Below are positions 1 through 11,706 of a stretch of DNA of 64,000 bases, piece after piece (the stretch's first letter is position 1; every line of letters begins with the position of its first letter). Source of the stretch: Auriscalpium vulgare (lineage: Eukaryota; Basidiomycota; Agaricomycetes; Russulales; Auriscalpiaceae); assembly GCA_019915015.1 (NCBI GenBank), contig JAHBBC010000014.1, positions 1,488,001 to 1,552,000 on the forward strand. Reading direction: 5' to 3'. The translations under genes and the position numbers were made by a program. The notes below the pieces were generated by a model, which was given only the letters and a program-made list of their open reading frames with translations, had not been told where the DNA came from and searched no databases.

Positions 1-311
1 GCTTCCCCTGGTCGCTTCAGCACATCCTTCCCTTCTGGTCTGGTGCTGAGCACCACGACTTCCACCATATGGCGTTCGTGAACAACTTCTCGACGTCATT
101 CCGCTGGTGGGACCGCGTCCTCGGCACAGATGACAAGTACCTAGCCTATCGGGAGCGTGTTAAGGCTGCCAAGGACGCAGCGAAGGCGAAGGGCCTCAAC
201 TCTGCGCAGTGGAAGGAGGTCGAGGACCGCATGGTGAAGGAAGCAGAGGCGGAGGGCGTGCGCGCCGAGTCAGAGGTCGTCCGCAAGGCCGAGGGGAAGA
301 AGGTTCAGTAG
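1..311 (+). CDS. ERG25: C-4 methylsterol oxidase, C-terminal exon (partial)
   Basis: The frame is open from base 3 and ends in TAG at 309-311; the upstream exons lie outside the window. The visible part contains HHDFHH, the third histidine box of the membrane-bound fatty acid hydroxylase/sterol desaturase family, followed by the family signature FRWWDRVLGTDDKY. Enzymes of this kind are di-iron oxygenases of the endoplasmic reticulum that oxidise the C-4 methyl groups of sterols during ergosterol synthesis. The last 55 or so residues form a charged, Lys/Glu-rich helical tail that is poorly conserved in the family. The assignment to ERG25 rather than another sterol desaturase rests on the GTDDKY block; the fold is certain and the exact paralogue is probable. 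Only the last third of the usual 300-plus residues is present. Confidence 0.85.
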   Translation, partial: FPWSLQHILPFWSGAEHHDFHHMAFVNNFSTSFRWWDRVLGTDDKYLAYRERVKAAKDAAKAKGLNSAQWKEVEDRMVKEAEAEGVRAESEVVRKAEGKKVQ

Positions 312-543
312 GCGGTGCGAGTACAGCGATGTACACTAGACGTTGTGCGCATATACGATTCATATAATTAAGATTATCAAGGTTCAGACTTAGTAGTCCT
401 GGATAGGATACAATATTGTGATTCGTCATTCCATGGCCTCTTACAGTCCGCACATTTTGTCCTCTGTATAAGCTCTTTCTCAATGTTATGGAAGAGGCGT
501 TGAGAAGGACTCGCTCACATCTGCAGGGTATAACCACAGCTTT

Positions 544-1843
544 TCATGCTTGGAGCCCTTCAATCCATGAGTGTAGGTCCACGTTGAGTTCTTCAGGGTG
601 TGATAAGTGCACGTAGTGGCCTGCGTCGAACTCTTTGGTTGTTAGTGTGCCTTTAGAGAACTCTTTGAGACCGCTCCGGCCGTAGACGGGTATGCATACG
701 GCGTCTCTAGAACAACCTGCAAAGTACACGGGCTGGCGAAAGTGATACGAGCCCTCCGGTACGACTAAACAAAGTGAGGTATCAACAATGCGCTCCAAGG
801 GGATTGAGCGGAGAGCACGCACGCTGGTCATCCGCAGCAACGGCTCCGAACACGACGCTCTTATACCACATGAGGGGCGCGGCAAGACCGTTCTTCAGAA
901 ACTCTGTACGATATCGATCCTTGTCCTGCAGTCGGAATCACGAGAAGCACATACGTTAGGTTGCAGGAGACATAAGACGAGAAAGACGCACCTCCTCGGT
1001 CAGGTATGAGGGTAACGGGGCCTGCCGATTACTCTTTATCCAGGCCTTGGTCTTACCCACCGGGCACAGATGATTTCTCCAAAGCGTCGGGTCATGTGGG
1101 AACATAAGAGAGAAAAACGAATCAAACTGCTCACGCAAGCATGAGACAGGAAGGAACACGCGAACGGGGAAAGGTGGGTCATCAGCGTCAGCGGCAGGAC
1201 CGTGACAAAGCTTCGGAGCTCACGTTCTTCTCGATCGTTACATCCGCGCCGTCCTCACTGAAGTAATCCCAGAAGCCGTACAGCTCGTGTCCCAGCATCG
1301 TCTTCACAAATTTGACCGTCGTTGCGTACTCAAAATGCGGCCGAGGGGGCACATATCCCAGCGCCAGAAAGGCGAACGCGCAGAAGCGGTTTGGGTGGAA
1401 ATTCGCGAGCCGCGAGGACACACGAGAACCCCTGCGAGATCAGACGAACAGCAGACGAAAAATGAACGCCGGGTTCGATATGTCAGCGCAAACGGCGATC
1501 GACGGGCAGGCCAAAACACGCACCAGTCATGAGCGATGGCGACCGCCTCGCCGACGCCCTCCGCGTCCATGATGTCCACGATATCCTGTGCTAGCCGTGA
1601 GCCGACGTACAGCGCAGGGTCGTCCGTCGGCTTGTCCGTCCCGCCGTATCCTAGCATGTCGGGCGCGAGCACGCCGTACCCGCGCGGCGTAAAGAACGCG
1701 ACAACGTGCCGCCAGTCGTGCGCGCTCCCCGGAAAGCCGTGCAGGAGCACGAGTGTCGGCTGCCCCGCCGCGGCGGGCGCTCTGAAGTAGCGGTACGTGA
1801 GCCCGCGCGTGGTTGTGTGGTGTGTGAATGCGGCAGGGTCCAT
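544..1843 (-). CDS. Epoxide-hydrolase-like alpha/beta hydrolase
   Basis: Start ATG is at 1843-1841 (MDPAAFTHHTT); a longer upstream frame exists but this start places HGFPGSAHDWR, the oxyanion-hole HGxP motif, at the usual distance of about 35 residues. Five exons join cleanly. The first intron interrupts the nucleophile elbow, giving HDWGSR after splicing, with Asp as nucleophile as in soluble epoxide hydrolases and haloacid-type hydrolases. Later exons give the cap domain (PNRFCAFAFLALGY, FSLMFPHDP) and the C-terminal AGHYVHLSHPEELN with the catalytic His. The product is expected to be cytosolic and to open epoxides or cleave a related ester; the substrate cannot be told. The gene ends 232 bases from ERG25 in a convergent arrangement. 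It could also be a dehalogenase-like paralogue. Confidence 0.82.
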
Positions 1844-3779
1844 GGGGAGCACGATGCAAGGGTGGGCGTGGTCGACAAGAGGACAAGCAAACAACTGCAG
1901 GTGCGTCGTGCAGCGGCGGATGGGCGGTCGCTGGGCAGCAGGTGCGGCGGATGCAATCCACAAAATAGAACTTGGGGGGCGCTGGAAGCCTCTGCGACTG
2001 CCCGCCCGCTTTTAAGCCTATGGGTGCATGGCGGCGTCCTATCGGCGCTTCCGGTCCACTCGGGCTTTCTGAGAGACTATCCGCCGGCAAGTGTAGCTCG
2101 AGGACCATCGCATCAACGGCGCTCGTTGCCAGAGCCATTGATGCGCCTACCACGGCCACTACAAGGAAAGACGTCCGGGCTAGATGTTGAGGGACGAGAC
2201 GTGGGGCAGAGAGGAACAAACGCTGTGCGAGTCAATTGGTTTCAGGTTATGGCAAAATTGCCGACCTCGGAAATATTGGCGACCCGCGCGACTCCCGCGC
2301 GCCGACGGCAGAACGGCAGACCAAAATCCTATACATCCGATTGTCGACGACCCGCACGAGCATGACCATGGCTTGGCACCTGCAGGAGTGTCAGTACTCA
2401 GTAGTCACTAGTGTCGCGTCGCCATGAGCATCCTATCCCAACGAGGATACTACTGCAACCGCCAAGGTACAATTGAGTGAGCGTCATACGAGTGAGACAC
2501 GCAGGCTTGCGTTTTCCGAGACTATGAACGGAGCAAGCTACCTTCCGTGATATGTCCCCAGAGCCTGCAGTCGTGTCTCACTGCCGCATGGGTCGACTCA
2601 AGACAATCTGGCCGTCTGGCATCCTAACCACCCAGACATCAATCTACGCCAGCCTGAGCGCCAGCAGCTGTAGATCGGGCAGATGTGTGAGATCTAGGAC
2701 GGTACCCCAGATCTCGAGGATGACTGATGAAACCATTTTCTTGCTTGTTGTCTTCGGAAAGGCTCGGGGCGCGAAAATGAGCCGGGAACCACTGCCCGAG
2801 ATGGTCTTCCGCCGCACACGCTAGACTGGTGACCAGGCTTTTACTGACCAGGCTTTTACTGACCAGGCTTTTACTGAGTCAATGACGAGGCAGGCATGTA
2901 CTACTACTTCCGCGCAAGGATGGCTACTAGCACTAGCTCAGAGCAAGCGCATGCCCTGCGTAGATGCACTGCATAGGGCATGCAAGGTACCGCTAGTGGG
3001 CGCCGTCGGCAGTCAGGTTTCGCAGCATGGAGGGAAATATGGTAAAATGACGGCCTCTACTATCGCGCACGCCAGTCCTAACCTTCCCTGCCGCCTTAAC
3101 GCGGAAGACAGTCGTTCTGTACGTCAGCCCCGAGCAACATTTGTCGGGAGCCATCTCAACTTCGTCAAATTCATGACAGTACCAAGGAGCCGTGCGCCCG
3201 TACGCTGGGTAGCCTACCAACCGACCAGGCAACCATGGGCAGAGGGCAAGGCACAGAGGTGTTAGTAGGCCACCAAGCCGGCGCGCTCAGCCCAGCGCAT
3301 GGGCCTCGACATCACATAATTGTATCATATGAAACAGACCATAGATAGCCAGAGACATTTGACCGCCTTGCGTGCTGCAAGTATCCGTAGCACACATCAA
3401 ACGATCTGTTGTAAATGATACGAGATGAACATGTGAGTCCGACCTTCCTTGAACACGCCGACCGCACTTCCCTGATATATTTCGTCACAATGGCCAGCCA
3501 TAGGCATGTATGAGAGCATAACAGGAAGTTCAATAGAGTTCAAGTAGCGACCAGATCCCAGCCCAGGCCAAGAGGTACGTCAATCAATTCCCCAGACGGC
3601 CGATGAGTAGAGTGTGCCAACATGAGACAAGTGGACCTTTAGGACGCTTCTGGAGCACTGCAGGCAGGTCCTGATGTTTCGGCGACTCAAGGACGCGCCA
3701 TTGAAATGAAAAACACCATGGCGTACGGCATTATAACAGTGAGACATAAACGACAGGATTGTGCAGTATTTCAAAGTCT
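1844..3779. other. Intergenic region, no gene recognised
   Basis: About 1.9 kb between the starts/ends of two minus-strand genes. The open frames here overlap on both strands and show no family motif or consistent splice structure. The stretch holds a 15-bp tandem triplication at 2830-2874 and a 9-bp inverted repeat (gcatgccct / agggcatgc) at 2949-2983. The part nearest 1844 should carry the hydrolase promoter. Confidence 0.5.
2830..2874. repeat. 15-bp tandem repeat, three perfect copies
   Basis: The unit tgaccaggcttttac occurs three times head to tail without mismatch (2830-2844, 2845-2859, 2860-2874) and is followed by a truncated tgag. It lies in non-coding DNA and looks like a recent slippage product. 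Confidence 0.95.
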
Positions 3780-4548
3780 TCAGGACACGCTGAGCACTTT
3801 TGTGACAGCGGTATTGTGCAGGTAGTCGACATGAACATCCTCTAGGTAGTCATCAAAATCCTTGAAATCCTCGTGGACATAGGTGTTGCGGACGATGTCG
3901 ACTATGCGCGAGGGAAGACCCGGTGTGACATGCAAGACAGATGACTGGGCAGGCCGGAAAGTGGTGGCTGAGATGGAAGTATACGGCTGCAGAAGGGTGT
4001 TAGACAAATATGTAACATCGGCAGAAAGGCTTACGACAAGTGCGTGCTCGTCGTCCTTCCCGAGCTTTGCGCCGACAATCTGAGGGAAGGTGTTCTCACG
4101 CGAAGCGGGCAGAGACGCGTCGCAACAGCACTCACCACCAATGCAACGGCATCCGGGAAGGACTCCTTCAGTTTCGCGGCCACGCGCTCGCCCACAGGGC
4201 TCAAAGCCGCTTCGTCGACGCGCTCCCATGCGTGATAGAAGCCGACGATTGCCAGACCTCTCGTCTCGGCGTGAAGCGCGACCTATTTCGCGCAGCGCAT
4301 CATCAGACGCGTGCTGTAGAACTCGGCGGACTGTCACGCACCTTCTCCAGGCCGAGCTCCATCATAGGGCTGAGATTGACCCAGTGGTGCAGCAGCGGCA
4401 CGGCGTCCACGATGTCGACGGTCTTGCCGCCAGGCTGCGCCGTGCCTAGGAGGACGCCATTGACAGCAGCGTGCGGGTGCTTGAGCGCGTGAACAATGAG
4501 CTTGCTGTAGGCGAGGTCGGTGAGCTTGTAGCCTGTGGAAGGCGACAT
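3780..4548 (-). CDS. EMC8: ER membrane protein complex subunit 8/9
   Basis: The protein begins MSPSTGYKLTDLAYSKLIVHA and continues NGVLLG, the hallmark of the EMC8/EMC9 (UPF0172) family, an inactive MPN/JAMM-fold protein. EMC8 sits on the cytosolic face of the ER membrane complex, which inserts tail-anchored and multipass proteins. Four exons join in frame: the first ends at GLEK (4342), the second gives HAETRGLAIVGFYHAWE, then IVGAKLGKDDEHALV and a C-terminal exon ending near LHNTAVTKVL. About 200 residues in total, as expected. The ATG at 4548-4546 is preferred because the upstream in-frame extension is a low-complexity Pro/Arg run. The JAMM zinc ligands are absent, as is normal for this family. 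Both the fold and identity are well supported. Confidence 0.9.
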
Positions 4549-5535
4549 GGGAGGTGGATCGGCGGGGGCGGCAGGGGGCGTGGGTGTTGTGCGGCGGCGA
4601 TGCAGAGGCGGCTGAGGCTGTACAGACACCGGAATCCGCATGCGCGCCTTTTTCGACGACACCAACTTTTTCGGCATCTTCACCTTGCACTGAGATACTG
4701 GGTAGGGTTCCGCGCTGCGCTTCGTGTTCTTGTTTTTGGCACGGCCCCAGCTGCTTTATATCTTGTCGTGCGTATACTTAGGCGCACGCACGCCGGTGCA
4801 AGTCACGCCGCCAATTTGCCCTCCCTTGTCAACGAATCTTTCTCTATGACGTCCAAGTATGTCCTGCAATGCCCTACAAAGTGCTCCCTTCTTCCTGGAG
4901 AAGACAATTGCGTGACCGACGACGCGCCACAGATGGACAGAATACAAGCACAACCCTACTAGGCCTGCTGCTACCCAACGCTTGTGAATTGTCTACTTTG
5001 ACAGATCAGCGTTTCAATGATCATCAAAGGACTCAACGAGCTCGCTGCTACCCGGGCGACACTTACGGCGACCGAACACTGAAGTACTTACGGGGCCACC
5101 CTCTCCCGCTCCACAGATCAGTACATGTGCAGCGTCTACAACTGTTCGGCGGCGGGAGAAAGGCATATGTTCCGTGCTTCTAATTGTCTGTACACTTTGG
5201 GCGCAGTCCTCTCCAATACCGGCTGTCCTTTCTCCGATCAGGGATACTAGAGTCCCCTGGCCCGCGCCGTATGGTACGCCATCTTCTTGCTGGTTCTCCG
5301 TCCAGGCTTCTGATTTTCTCAGGCGAAGGAAAATTGACCGCAGGTGTCCACAACTGCACATTCTTTTGGTGCCTGGGTACGACTGCTATAACCAAAACGA
5401 CTGTCTTCTGAAACTATCAGGCCAAGCTACAGAGACCAGTATGTAGTCCTCATTGTTTGATGAAAGCCACTCGAAGCACCGCGAAATCTGGACCCCATCT
5501 CCATGTTCACTAAACTCCATCCGCTTTCCTAGCCT
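4549..5535. other. Intergenic region, no gene recognised
   Basis: Roughly 1 kb between the EMC8 start and the stop codon of the P450. Several overlapping frames of 60-160 codons occur on both strands but none shows motifs or splice continuity. The first few hundred bases should contain the EMC8 promoter. Confidence 0.45.
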
Positions 5536-7740
5536 TCACGGTGCATTGGATTGTTTGGTTGAGGATTGAAGACGCTCTAAAATCAAAGACTCTGCGCCAG
5601 GGCCGCGGGATACAATGGAGCACTTGAATGGCTCAGGATGGCTGGCGACGTTTTCAGTAACCAGGTAAGATCCGCAGGTGCTGGCAACCCCTCACCTGAT
5701 CATGTCCCCGGTATTCTCGTCCTTGACCAAAACATCAATTCCGTCGACATCCTTCGCCTTCCTGACAGTCAAGGTCGAAAGCACCAAGGAAACGACGCTA
5801 AATAATGTAGAGTCGACGATGAATCGTCCGGGGCAGAGTCTGCCGATGCATATCCACCGTTGTGAGATCTGGGGTGATGAGCGAACGAGTTCTTGCCTGC
5901 ATACCGTTTTCCGAATCCGAAAAATACGTTGAGCAGAGGGTCTTCTTTAAATTCTCCGCCCGCTCCCAAGAAACGTTCCGGCCGAAAGACCTTTGGGTCG
6001 GGATAAATGGAGGGATCATGGAGGATGGCCCTAAAATCAAATTGGGCATGAACATCGTGAATTGTCGAGCTATGCGTGAGGTTACCAAAGGTTTGCCAAT
6101 ACGATAGAGCCTAGCTCAAAAAAAGGTCAGCGGAGAATCAGAGGTAGGCACACCGTGCGACAACCTTTCGGGATGAGGTAGCCTTCATATATATCATCTT
6201 CGTTCGTCGAATGTGGGAGACCTAGAAGCCTGTGAGGTCCTATTGAGGGAAAAATATGTGCAAGGCGCATACCCAACGGCAAAACCGGTTTCCACCTAAA
6301 GAGCTCCTTGCACAAGGCCTCGGTATATGGCAGATTTGAACGGTCACTGTGATCAGGCAGCCTTGTACCCCCAGTTACGGACAGTATCTCCGCGCGCGCC
6401 TTTTCCTGAACTTCCGGATATAGCACAAGCATCAAGAAAAACGATCTCAGCGACGATACGGTCTGGTTGTAGTCAGCGAATTTCTGTCGGAACAGCGGGG
6501 TATTCGCAACAGATACTGACGGTGTCCACGCCAGCTGTGCGGCCAGTCAGAAACATCCTGTCTTGTCTCCAGTAAAAACCATGCTAACCAATATACATGG
6601 ATCCTAGGGCTTCGACAAGGTCGCTTTCTTCCCGAGATGAAGAGGATATCTCTTGCTCTTGGCTCTCTCGGAGTGCCATTGAGGTATGAGCGGTTCCATT
6701 TTGCTGAGGCTCATGAGTGACGATTTTGCATGACGATAGTGAAAACTGACCACCGCTGCTTGGAAAAACCTCCAAGGTCCCCAGATGGTCGTCTGCCCAA
6801 GCTCATAACCATCCCGTGCGCGTTGTATGAAGCTCATTCCTGGCAGCCATTCGGGTAGATGGCGCACTGAGAAGGTAGGATGTTTCGTTATTAAGTAACA
6901 GGACCATTGCAGTGTCGCGACTGACAGAATGGGACATCGGTGACAAGCAGCGCACCGGGCATTAAGACAGCCTGTGTCTCGCGGCCAAATCGCCTGGCAC
7001 TGTCCAGAAATTCGTCGTCGCGGCCACGCACTTCGTAGCCATAGGTGAGGTCCATAATGATCGCTCCCTGAAGGCTAGCCCAGCATGGGTCAGCGAGACA
7101 CGGATGGCAGGTGCGACAGGAAGACAGACTGTTCTATCAGCGAGACCAAATTGTCAGGCTGGTCCAAAAGGCCCACAATGAATTGCAGAGACTTCATTGC
7201 TATCATGGGGCGATATTCGAGGGCGGCAACCTGGCGCAGGCGACGGTCCAGCATACGACGGCCGGCACGCCACGCTTCACCTACTCTGGCAGTTGGAAGG
7301 ATCCACTTCCAACCCGCGCTAGAATAGATACATGAATGTGTATGCCACTGTGAAGACTTGTCAAGGCATCCTACAGCTCAAAAAATGGCATATATGGACG
7401 ATCTGCGTACATGCCGGCGCGCTTGTCCAACAAATCCCTTGCAGTCCTATGCGACTGAAGAATGACGATGACTTGCCCCATGATATTCAGAGATATGATC
7501 TCGCCTGCCACAAGTTTAGTCCAGGTCGTCCAGATGATCAAGGAATACATACCGTATCGCTTCTTCCATTCTTCATAGCAGATCCAAGAGGCTTTGCTAG
7601 GAACATCGAAGAGGTTGCCTACAATAGGCAAGCCCTTTGGTCCAGGAGGAAACGGACGACGATGACGGACTGTGAGATATAAGACGACGAACATCGACCC
7701 GGCAAGCGCGATGACAGTCAACTCGAGAGTCCCGGTCATT
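5536..7740 (-). CDS. Cytochrome P450 monooxygenase (microsomal)
   Basis: Start ATG at 7740-7738 gives MTGTLELTVIALAGSM, an N-terminal membrane anchor, followed by the proline hinge PFPPGPKGLPIVGN; the longer frame upstream begins with GTG and is not used. Multiple short introns follow. Recognisable pieces are GAIIMDLTYGYEV, the mid-protein LPEWLPGMSF segment, the meander area with YTEALCKELFRW (ExxR-type K helix: EALCKELFRW) and the haem loop. The haem loop is split by an intron: FGFGK joins to RLCPGRFIVDST, restoring the axial Cys. Unspliced, this reads FGFGKRYAG and would look Cys-less. The C-terminus continues KAKDVDGIDV to a stop at 5538-5536. The sequence resembles basidiomycete P450s named after O-methylsterigmatocystin oxidoreductase; substrate unknown. 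An ER-bound enzyme needing a reductase partner. Confidence 0.88.
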
Positions 7741-8804
7741 GAGAAAGCTAGGGGGTAGGGGGGAGCAGATGGCTGGGGCACTTACTTATACGCCGCCAAG
7801 CATGAGGCCATGTATCACCGTTCACGTCACGGCATGTCAGCAGTGACGACGAAGAAGAAACAAAGACAGCAGTAAGGTTTCCTTGTGATAACTTGGCTGA
7901 CTGTGACAGAGAGTCTGTGGGGGCGAACGAAAGATTTGGCTGCAGAAGTTGTATCGAAAACGCTCCACTGCACCGAGTCTACTCTCACTCCATCGCGGCT
8001 GGATGGCGGCTGTTGGTGTTCTGCATGACTTTGGCAGTGCGCGGCTCGCCCCATTGCGTCCCGCATATGTACGGGGACCAAATTTTGAGCTTCATTTGGG
8101 GGAGGGAACAGAACACTCAGTGGGAGAAAGGTGCAGTAGCGCCATCCGGCCCGAACGGGCCGCTCTTTGAGTTTCCGTTCAACTTGAAGGTTCAGCCTCC
8201 TCAGAGTCTCAGACGGACGTCTGCAGTTTGCACCTCATAAGTTGAACGACCATCACTCCCCATATCGACCGAGGACGATCGATTTGCGCCCTTGTCTCCA
8301 CGCTCGAGTCCCAGCGATATCTTCGCATCCCTGCCAACGAGTTGTGGGCGTGCCACGACGCGGACTCAGCGGACTCAGACGGCCTCCTGTGTATGGGCAG
8401 GCTAGCTAGCTCGTAGACTCCAGACGACGCGGTGTCATCAAGCTCGGCGTAGAATGTGGCTGTGAAGGGGGAGCGATGGTACTTACCTGTAGCTACAAGA
8501 ATTGAATCCTCCATCTGCCATGGCAATGTACTTGCTCTCTCTAGCCCCTGCATAACCCTTGAACATCTCAAATGTCTCTCAAGCACGCCGCTGTCCACCG
8601 ACTGTACATATTATATTGATTGATTCGCGAGCGAGGGGGCAGGAGGCTGTTCAGTTCTATATATCGATCGCGAATTGAGTTGTATTCATACTCGGAAGGA
8701 TATCACAAGGGAAAGGCTCGCGGCTTGGCGGCAGGATAGAGGCGCGCAATGCGCTCAGCACTTCGCCGCTCCCAGTACCAAAGGCGCCCTCCCCAGCGAC
8801 CTCG
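7741..8804. other. Intergenic region, no gene recognised
   Basis: About 1.06 kb between divergent genes, the P450 (-) and the TMEM19-like gene (+), so both promoters should lie here. A 129-codon minus-strand frame at 8209-8598 has no family motif and no supporting structure. Confidence 0.45.
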
Positions 8805-9932
8805 ATGACCATCACCACGATGCTGCACTACGATTTCCCTCTCATTCCCTTTCTCTTCGCCACCGCCCTCGCCGTCAACGGGTTGCGCAAACGCTCCCTC
8901 TCCCCCTCAGGCGGCGCAGCCGCATTCCTCACTGGCATCTCCATGCTGTCCCTGCCCCTCCGCACGCCTGGCATCGCCCTCATAGCCTTCTACCTCATGG
9001 GCTCGCGCGCAACAAAAGCCGGCCACCACCGCAAGGCCGCGCTCGAGGAGGGCAATGACGCCGCCGGCGGAGGCTACCGCACCGCCGCGCAGGTATTCAG
9101 CAACTCTGCGTCCGCGCTCATCGCGACGCTCGCGTGGGGTGCGCTGCATGCACCTGGGTACCCAGGCTCGAGGACGTTCCAAAGCCTGCTTGGTGTGCGG
9201 GGACTCCCGTATGCGCAGGAATCATGGTGTCCGCTGGACCCGGCGGCGTCGAATGGCTGGAGCCGCGCGTTGCTTTTCGTGGTCCTCGGGTGCGTCCTTC
9301 GTGGCCGCTGAGATGCCATCCCTGACCCCGCGCAGACACTTCGGATGCTGTCTGGGAGACACCCTCGCCTCCGAGCTCGGCATCCTGTCGACAACGCCGC
9401 CGATCCTGCTCACGACGCTCAAGGTCGTGCCTCCGGGTACCAATGGCGCCCTGTCTTTACTCGGTACCGGCGCATCGATTGGCGGCGGTATGGCGATGGG
9501 CTGGACGATGTGGGCGACGCTCTCGGTTGAGAATGCGGTTTGCCGTGAGCAGACGGGCGAACTGCTGCTGCTGCTGCTGGCGTGGGGTGCTGTTGCGGGG
9601 GGCCTGGGCTCGCTGGTGCGTCATCAGGGCCTGGTCGGAACTTTTTCGTTTTTTGCTGACAGCGAGGAACAGCTTGATTCGCTGCTTGGCGCAACTCTTC
9701 AGCGCACGCAGTTTTCGAATACCACCAACCGGATCCTCACAGACTCTGCGACTGCTCAGAAGGGCGCTGACGTCAAGACTGTTAGTGGCATCGACCTCCT
9801 TTCCAACAACCAGGTGCGTTGATGCGTTGATGATAAACACACCTCCTTGCATCGTCCTGACTTTCTGTCTCTGGTCAGGTCAACCTCATCTCGTCAACTC
9901 TCACAGCGCTCGCCCTGGGTTACTTTGCGTGA
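8805..9932 (+). CDS. TMEM19-like integral membrane protein (DUF92 family)
   Basis: Four exons (8805-9289, 9336-9615, 9673-9813, 9879-9932) sum to 960 bases, 319 residues. The first exon starts MTITTMLHYDFPLIPFLF and holds two or three membrane helices with the SPSGGAAAFLTG and YLMGSRATK blocks typical of DUF92. The second gives GDTLASELGIL and the Gly-rich GASIGGGMAMG, and the third GSLLDSLLGATLQ, the most conserved stretch of TMEM19. The short intron at 9616-9672 is 57 bases and would also read through in frame; splicing it gives the canonical GSLLDSLLG. The family is a multipass membrane protein of the endomembrane system; in plants and bacteria relatives are linked to phytyl or polyprenyl phosphate kinases (VTE6), which is only an analogy here. 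An ATG at 8820 is an alternative start. Confidence 0.85.
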
Positions 9933-10333
9933 ATCTCATATACTGTTGAGCCGATCGGAACCCACTCCGTTCAAGGAAACCGCTATGCAATCCTCCAACT
10001 ATCGCCCTCTAGTGGCAAACCCCGAGCAACGATGCCCTGAAGTACCTGTACTGCGCTCTCGCTTTCTTGTTAAAGTTCGACTTGCTGATTGATTACCTGG
10101 CACCATACATCTCTGTATACTACTGTACTATTAGAGACCGCCCAGTATCTGGAGTGCGTCCCCATAGATCGACCCATGCACCAACTGAGTAATGCATCTC
10201 AACGTAGTGATCGCTATTGCAATCTGCCGGCTATCGAGGTCACGCGCACGCCGTGGAGTCCATGAGCGTGTACAGGCGGCCGTGTGGTATACGATGCCCG
10301 GAATATGGCAGCATACATGCTCCTGCATTCACA
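9933..10333. other. Intergenic spacer between tandem plus-strand genes
   Basis: 400 bases between the TMEM19-like stop and the SDR start. No coding sequence seen; it should hold the SDR promoter. Confidence 0.4.
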
Positions 10334-11512
10334 ATGCTTCCCACCCCACCCTCTGACCGAACCATGACTGAGGCATCAACATCGCTCGCAGGATCCTACG
10401 TCGAGATACCTATCAAGGGCAAGCTTGCCCTCATCACCGGCGCAACGTGAGCACCTACTAACCAGCCGCCTCGATGCACCCATCCCCATCCTGAGTCCTG
10501 ACTCGCTTCTGCAGCGGCGGCATCGGCGCCGCGACCGCTCGCCTCTTCGCCAAGCGCGGAGTGCACCTCGCGCTGCACTACTTCTCGCAGCACGAAAAGG
10601 CGCAGGCTCTCGTCGCGGAGCTTACCGCCCTCGGCGTGCGCTGCGTCGCCTTCAAGACAGACCTCGCGGACTTTGACGCGGTGCGCAAGCTGCATGCGGA
10701 CGTCGTGGCGCAGCTCGGCCACCCGGACATCTTGTATAACAATGCCGCGATGTCGGGGCGCATATTGGGTATCCATGCAAAGATTGAGAATGTGGATATC
10801 GAGGAGATGCAGATGTGCTGGAGGGTGAATAACGGAGCGAGCTTCTTGGTGCGTCCAATGCGTGGTACGGTGCGGGAGAAGCGTAGCTTACGATCGGCCA
10901 TGCAGTTGACCCAGTTGTGCGTACCTCACATGGAGGAGCAAGGCTATGGGAGGCTTGTATTTTGTTCAAGCATTGCAGCGGGTGTGTGGTCTGTTGCCTG
11001 CGCACAATACTTGCCAATCACCTCACACGAACTTCGAACGCGCTCCAGCTACGGGCGGCGTCGTCGGCCCACATTATGCGTCCTCCAAGTCTGCCATGCA
11101 CGGTGTCATGCATTGGATTGCGAAGCAATACAGCAGATCTGGGATTGTACGTGCTTGACGTTTGTTCGCTTTCGGCCTTGGCTAAGAGCTGGTGATAGAC
11201 ATGCAACGCTGTCGCGCCTGCCCTCGTCGCCAACACCGAGATGTTCAAGCATCCAACTGCAGCGCACCGGGTACGTGCCACTCCATATCATGTGAGGAGC
11301 GAAATCATTGACCTTTCTGCGTGCAGGACCTTATCCCGGTAGGACGCTTCGGCCAGCCGGAGGAGATTGCGTCGATCGTCGAGCTGCTTGTCACGAACTC
11401 GTACATGACAAACAAAGTGCGCATTCCCACTGACTTGCATGGTTACTTTTGACTTACCATGGTGCAGATCGTGGTTGCGGACGGAGGGATGCTGCCGTCT
11501 TCTCTGGCATAG
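10334..11512 (+). CDS. Short-chain dehydrogenase/reductase, 3-oxoacyl-ACP-reductase-like
   Basis: Seven exons (10334-10446, 10515-10848, 10906-10981, 11049-11146, 11199-11270, 11327-11416, 11468-11512) sum to 828 bases, 275 residues. The Rossmann motif GATGGIGAAT is formed across the first intron. YNNAAMSG follows (the NNAG-type block), then the catalytic Ser in FCSSIAA, and YASSK with catalytic Tyr and Lys. Late blocks are CNAVAPALVANTEMF and GRFGQPEEIAS, and the end is VVADGGMLPSSLA. This is the classical FabG-like SDR pattern: an NAD(P)H-dependent oxidoreductase of keto or hydroxy substrates, soluble, with no targeting peptide evident. Two in-frame ATGs (10334 and 10364) could start the protein; neither alters the core. 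The substrate cannot be predicted. Confidence 0.88.
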
Positions 11513-11706
11513 TCTGGCAGCCTTCAAATTTACAAAGCGACGTGAACATTCAACGTGTAGGCTACAAGGATGAATATATGCTACAGAGCAGTTGTCGAGT
11601 ATGTGAACGAAGAAGCGAAAACGTTACAGAGTGGATCGGTAAGTAAGGGAGCGAATGTTTGGATATATCAGAATCTGTAATGGTTTCATTCTACGGTGTT
11701 CGTTCC

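Noticed and set aside
1527..2219. 230-codon minus-strand frame overlapping the epoxide hydrolase
   Set aside because: Out of frame with the HGFPGS and HDWGS motifs; Arg/Pro/His-rich translation typical of a shadow.
5880..5930. P450 haem motif that seems to lack its cysteine (FGFGKRYAG)
   Set aside because: The reading runs into an intron. Splicing at gtatgc and gcag gives FGFGKRLCPGRF with the Cys present, so the gene is not broken here.
5536..11512. Secondary-metabolite cluster (P450, SDR, hydrolase, FMO, ketoreductase)
   Set aside because: The oxidoreductases are scattered among housekeeping genes and no terpene synthase, NRPS, PKS or prenyltransferase is present.
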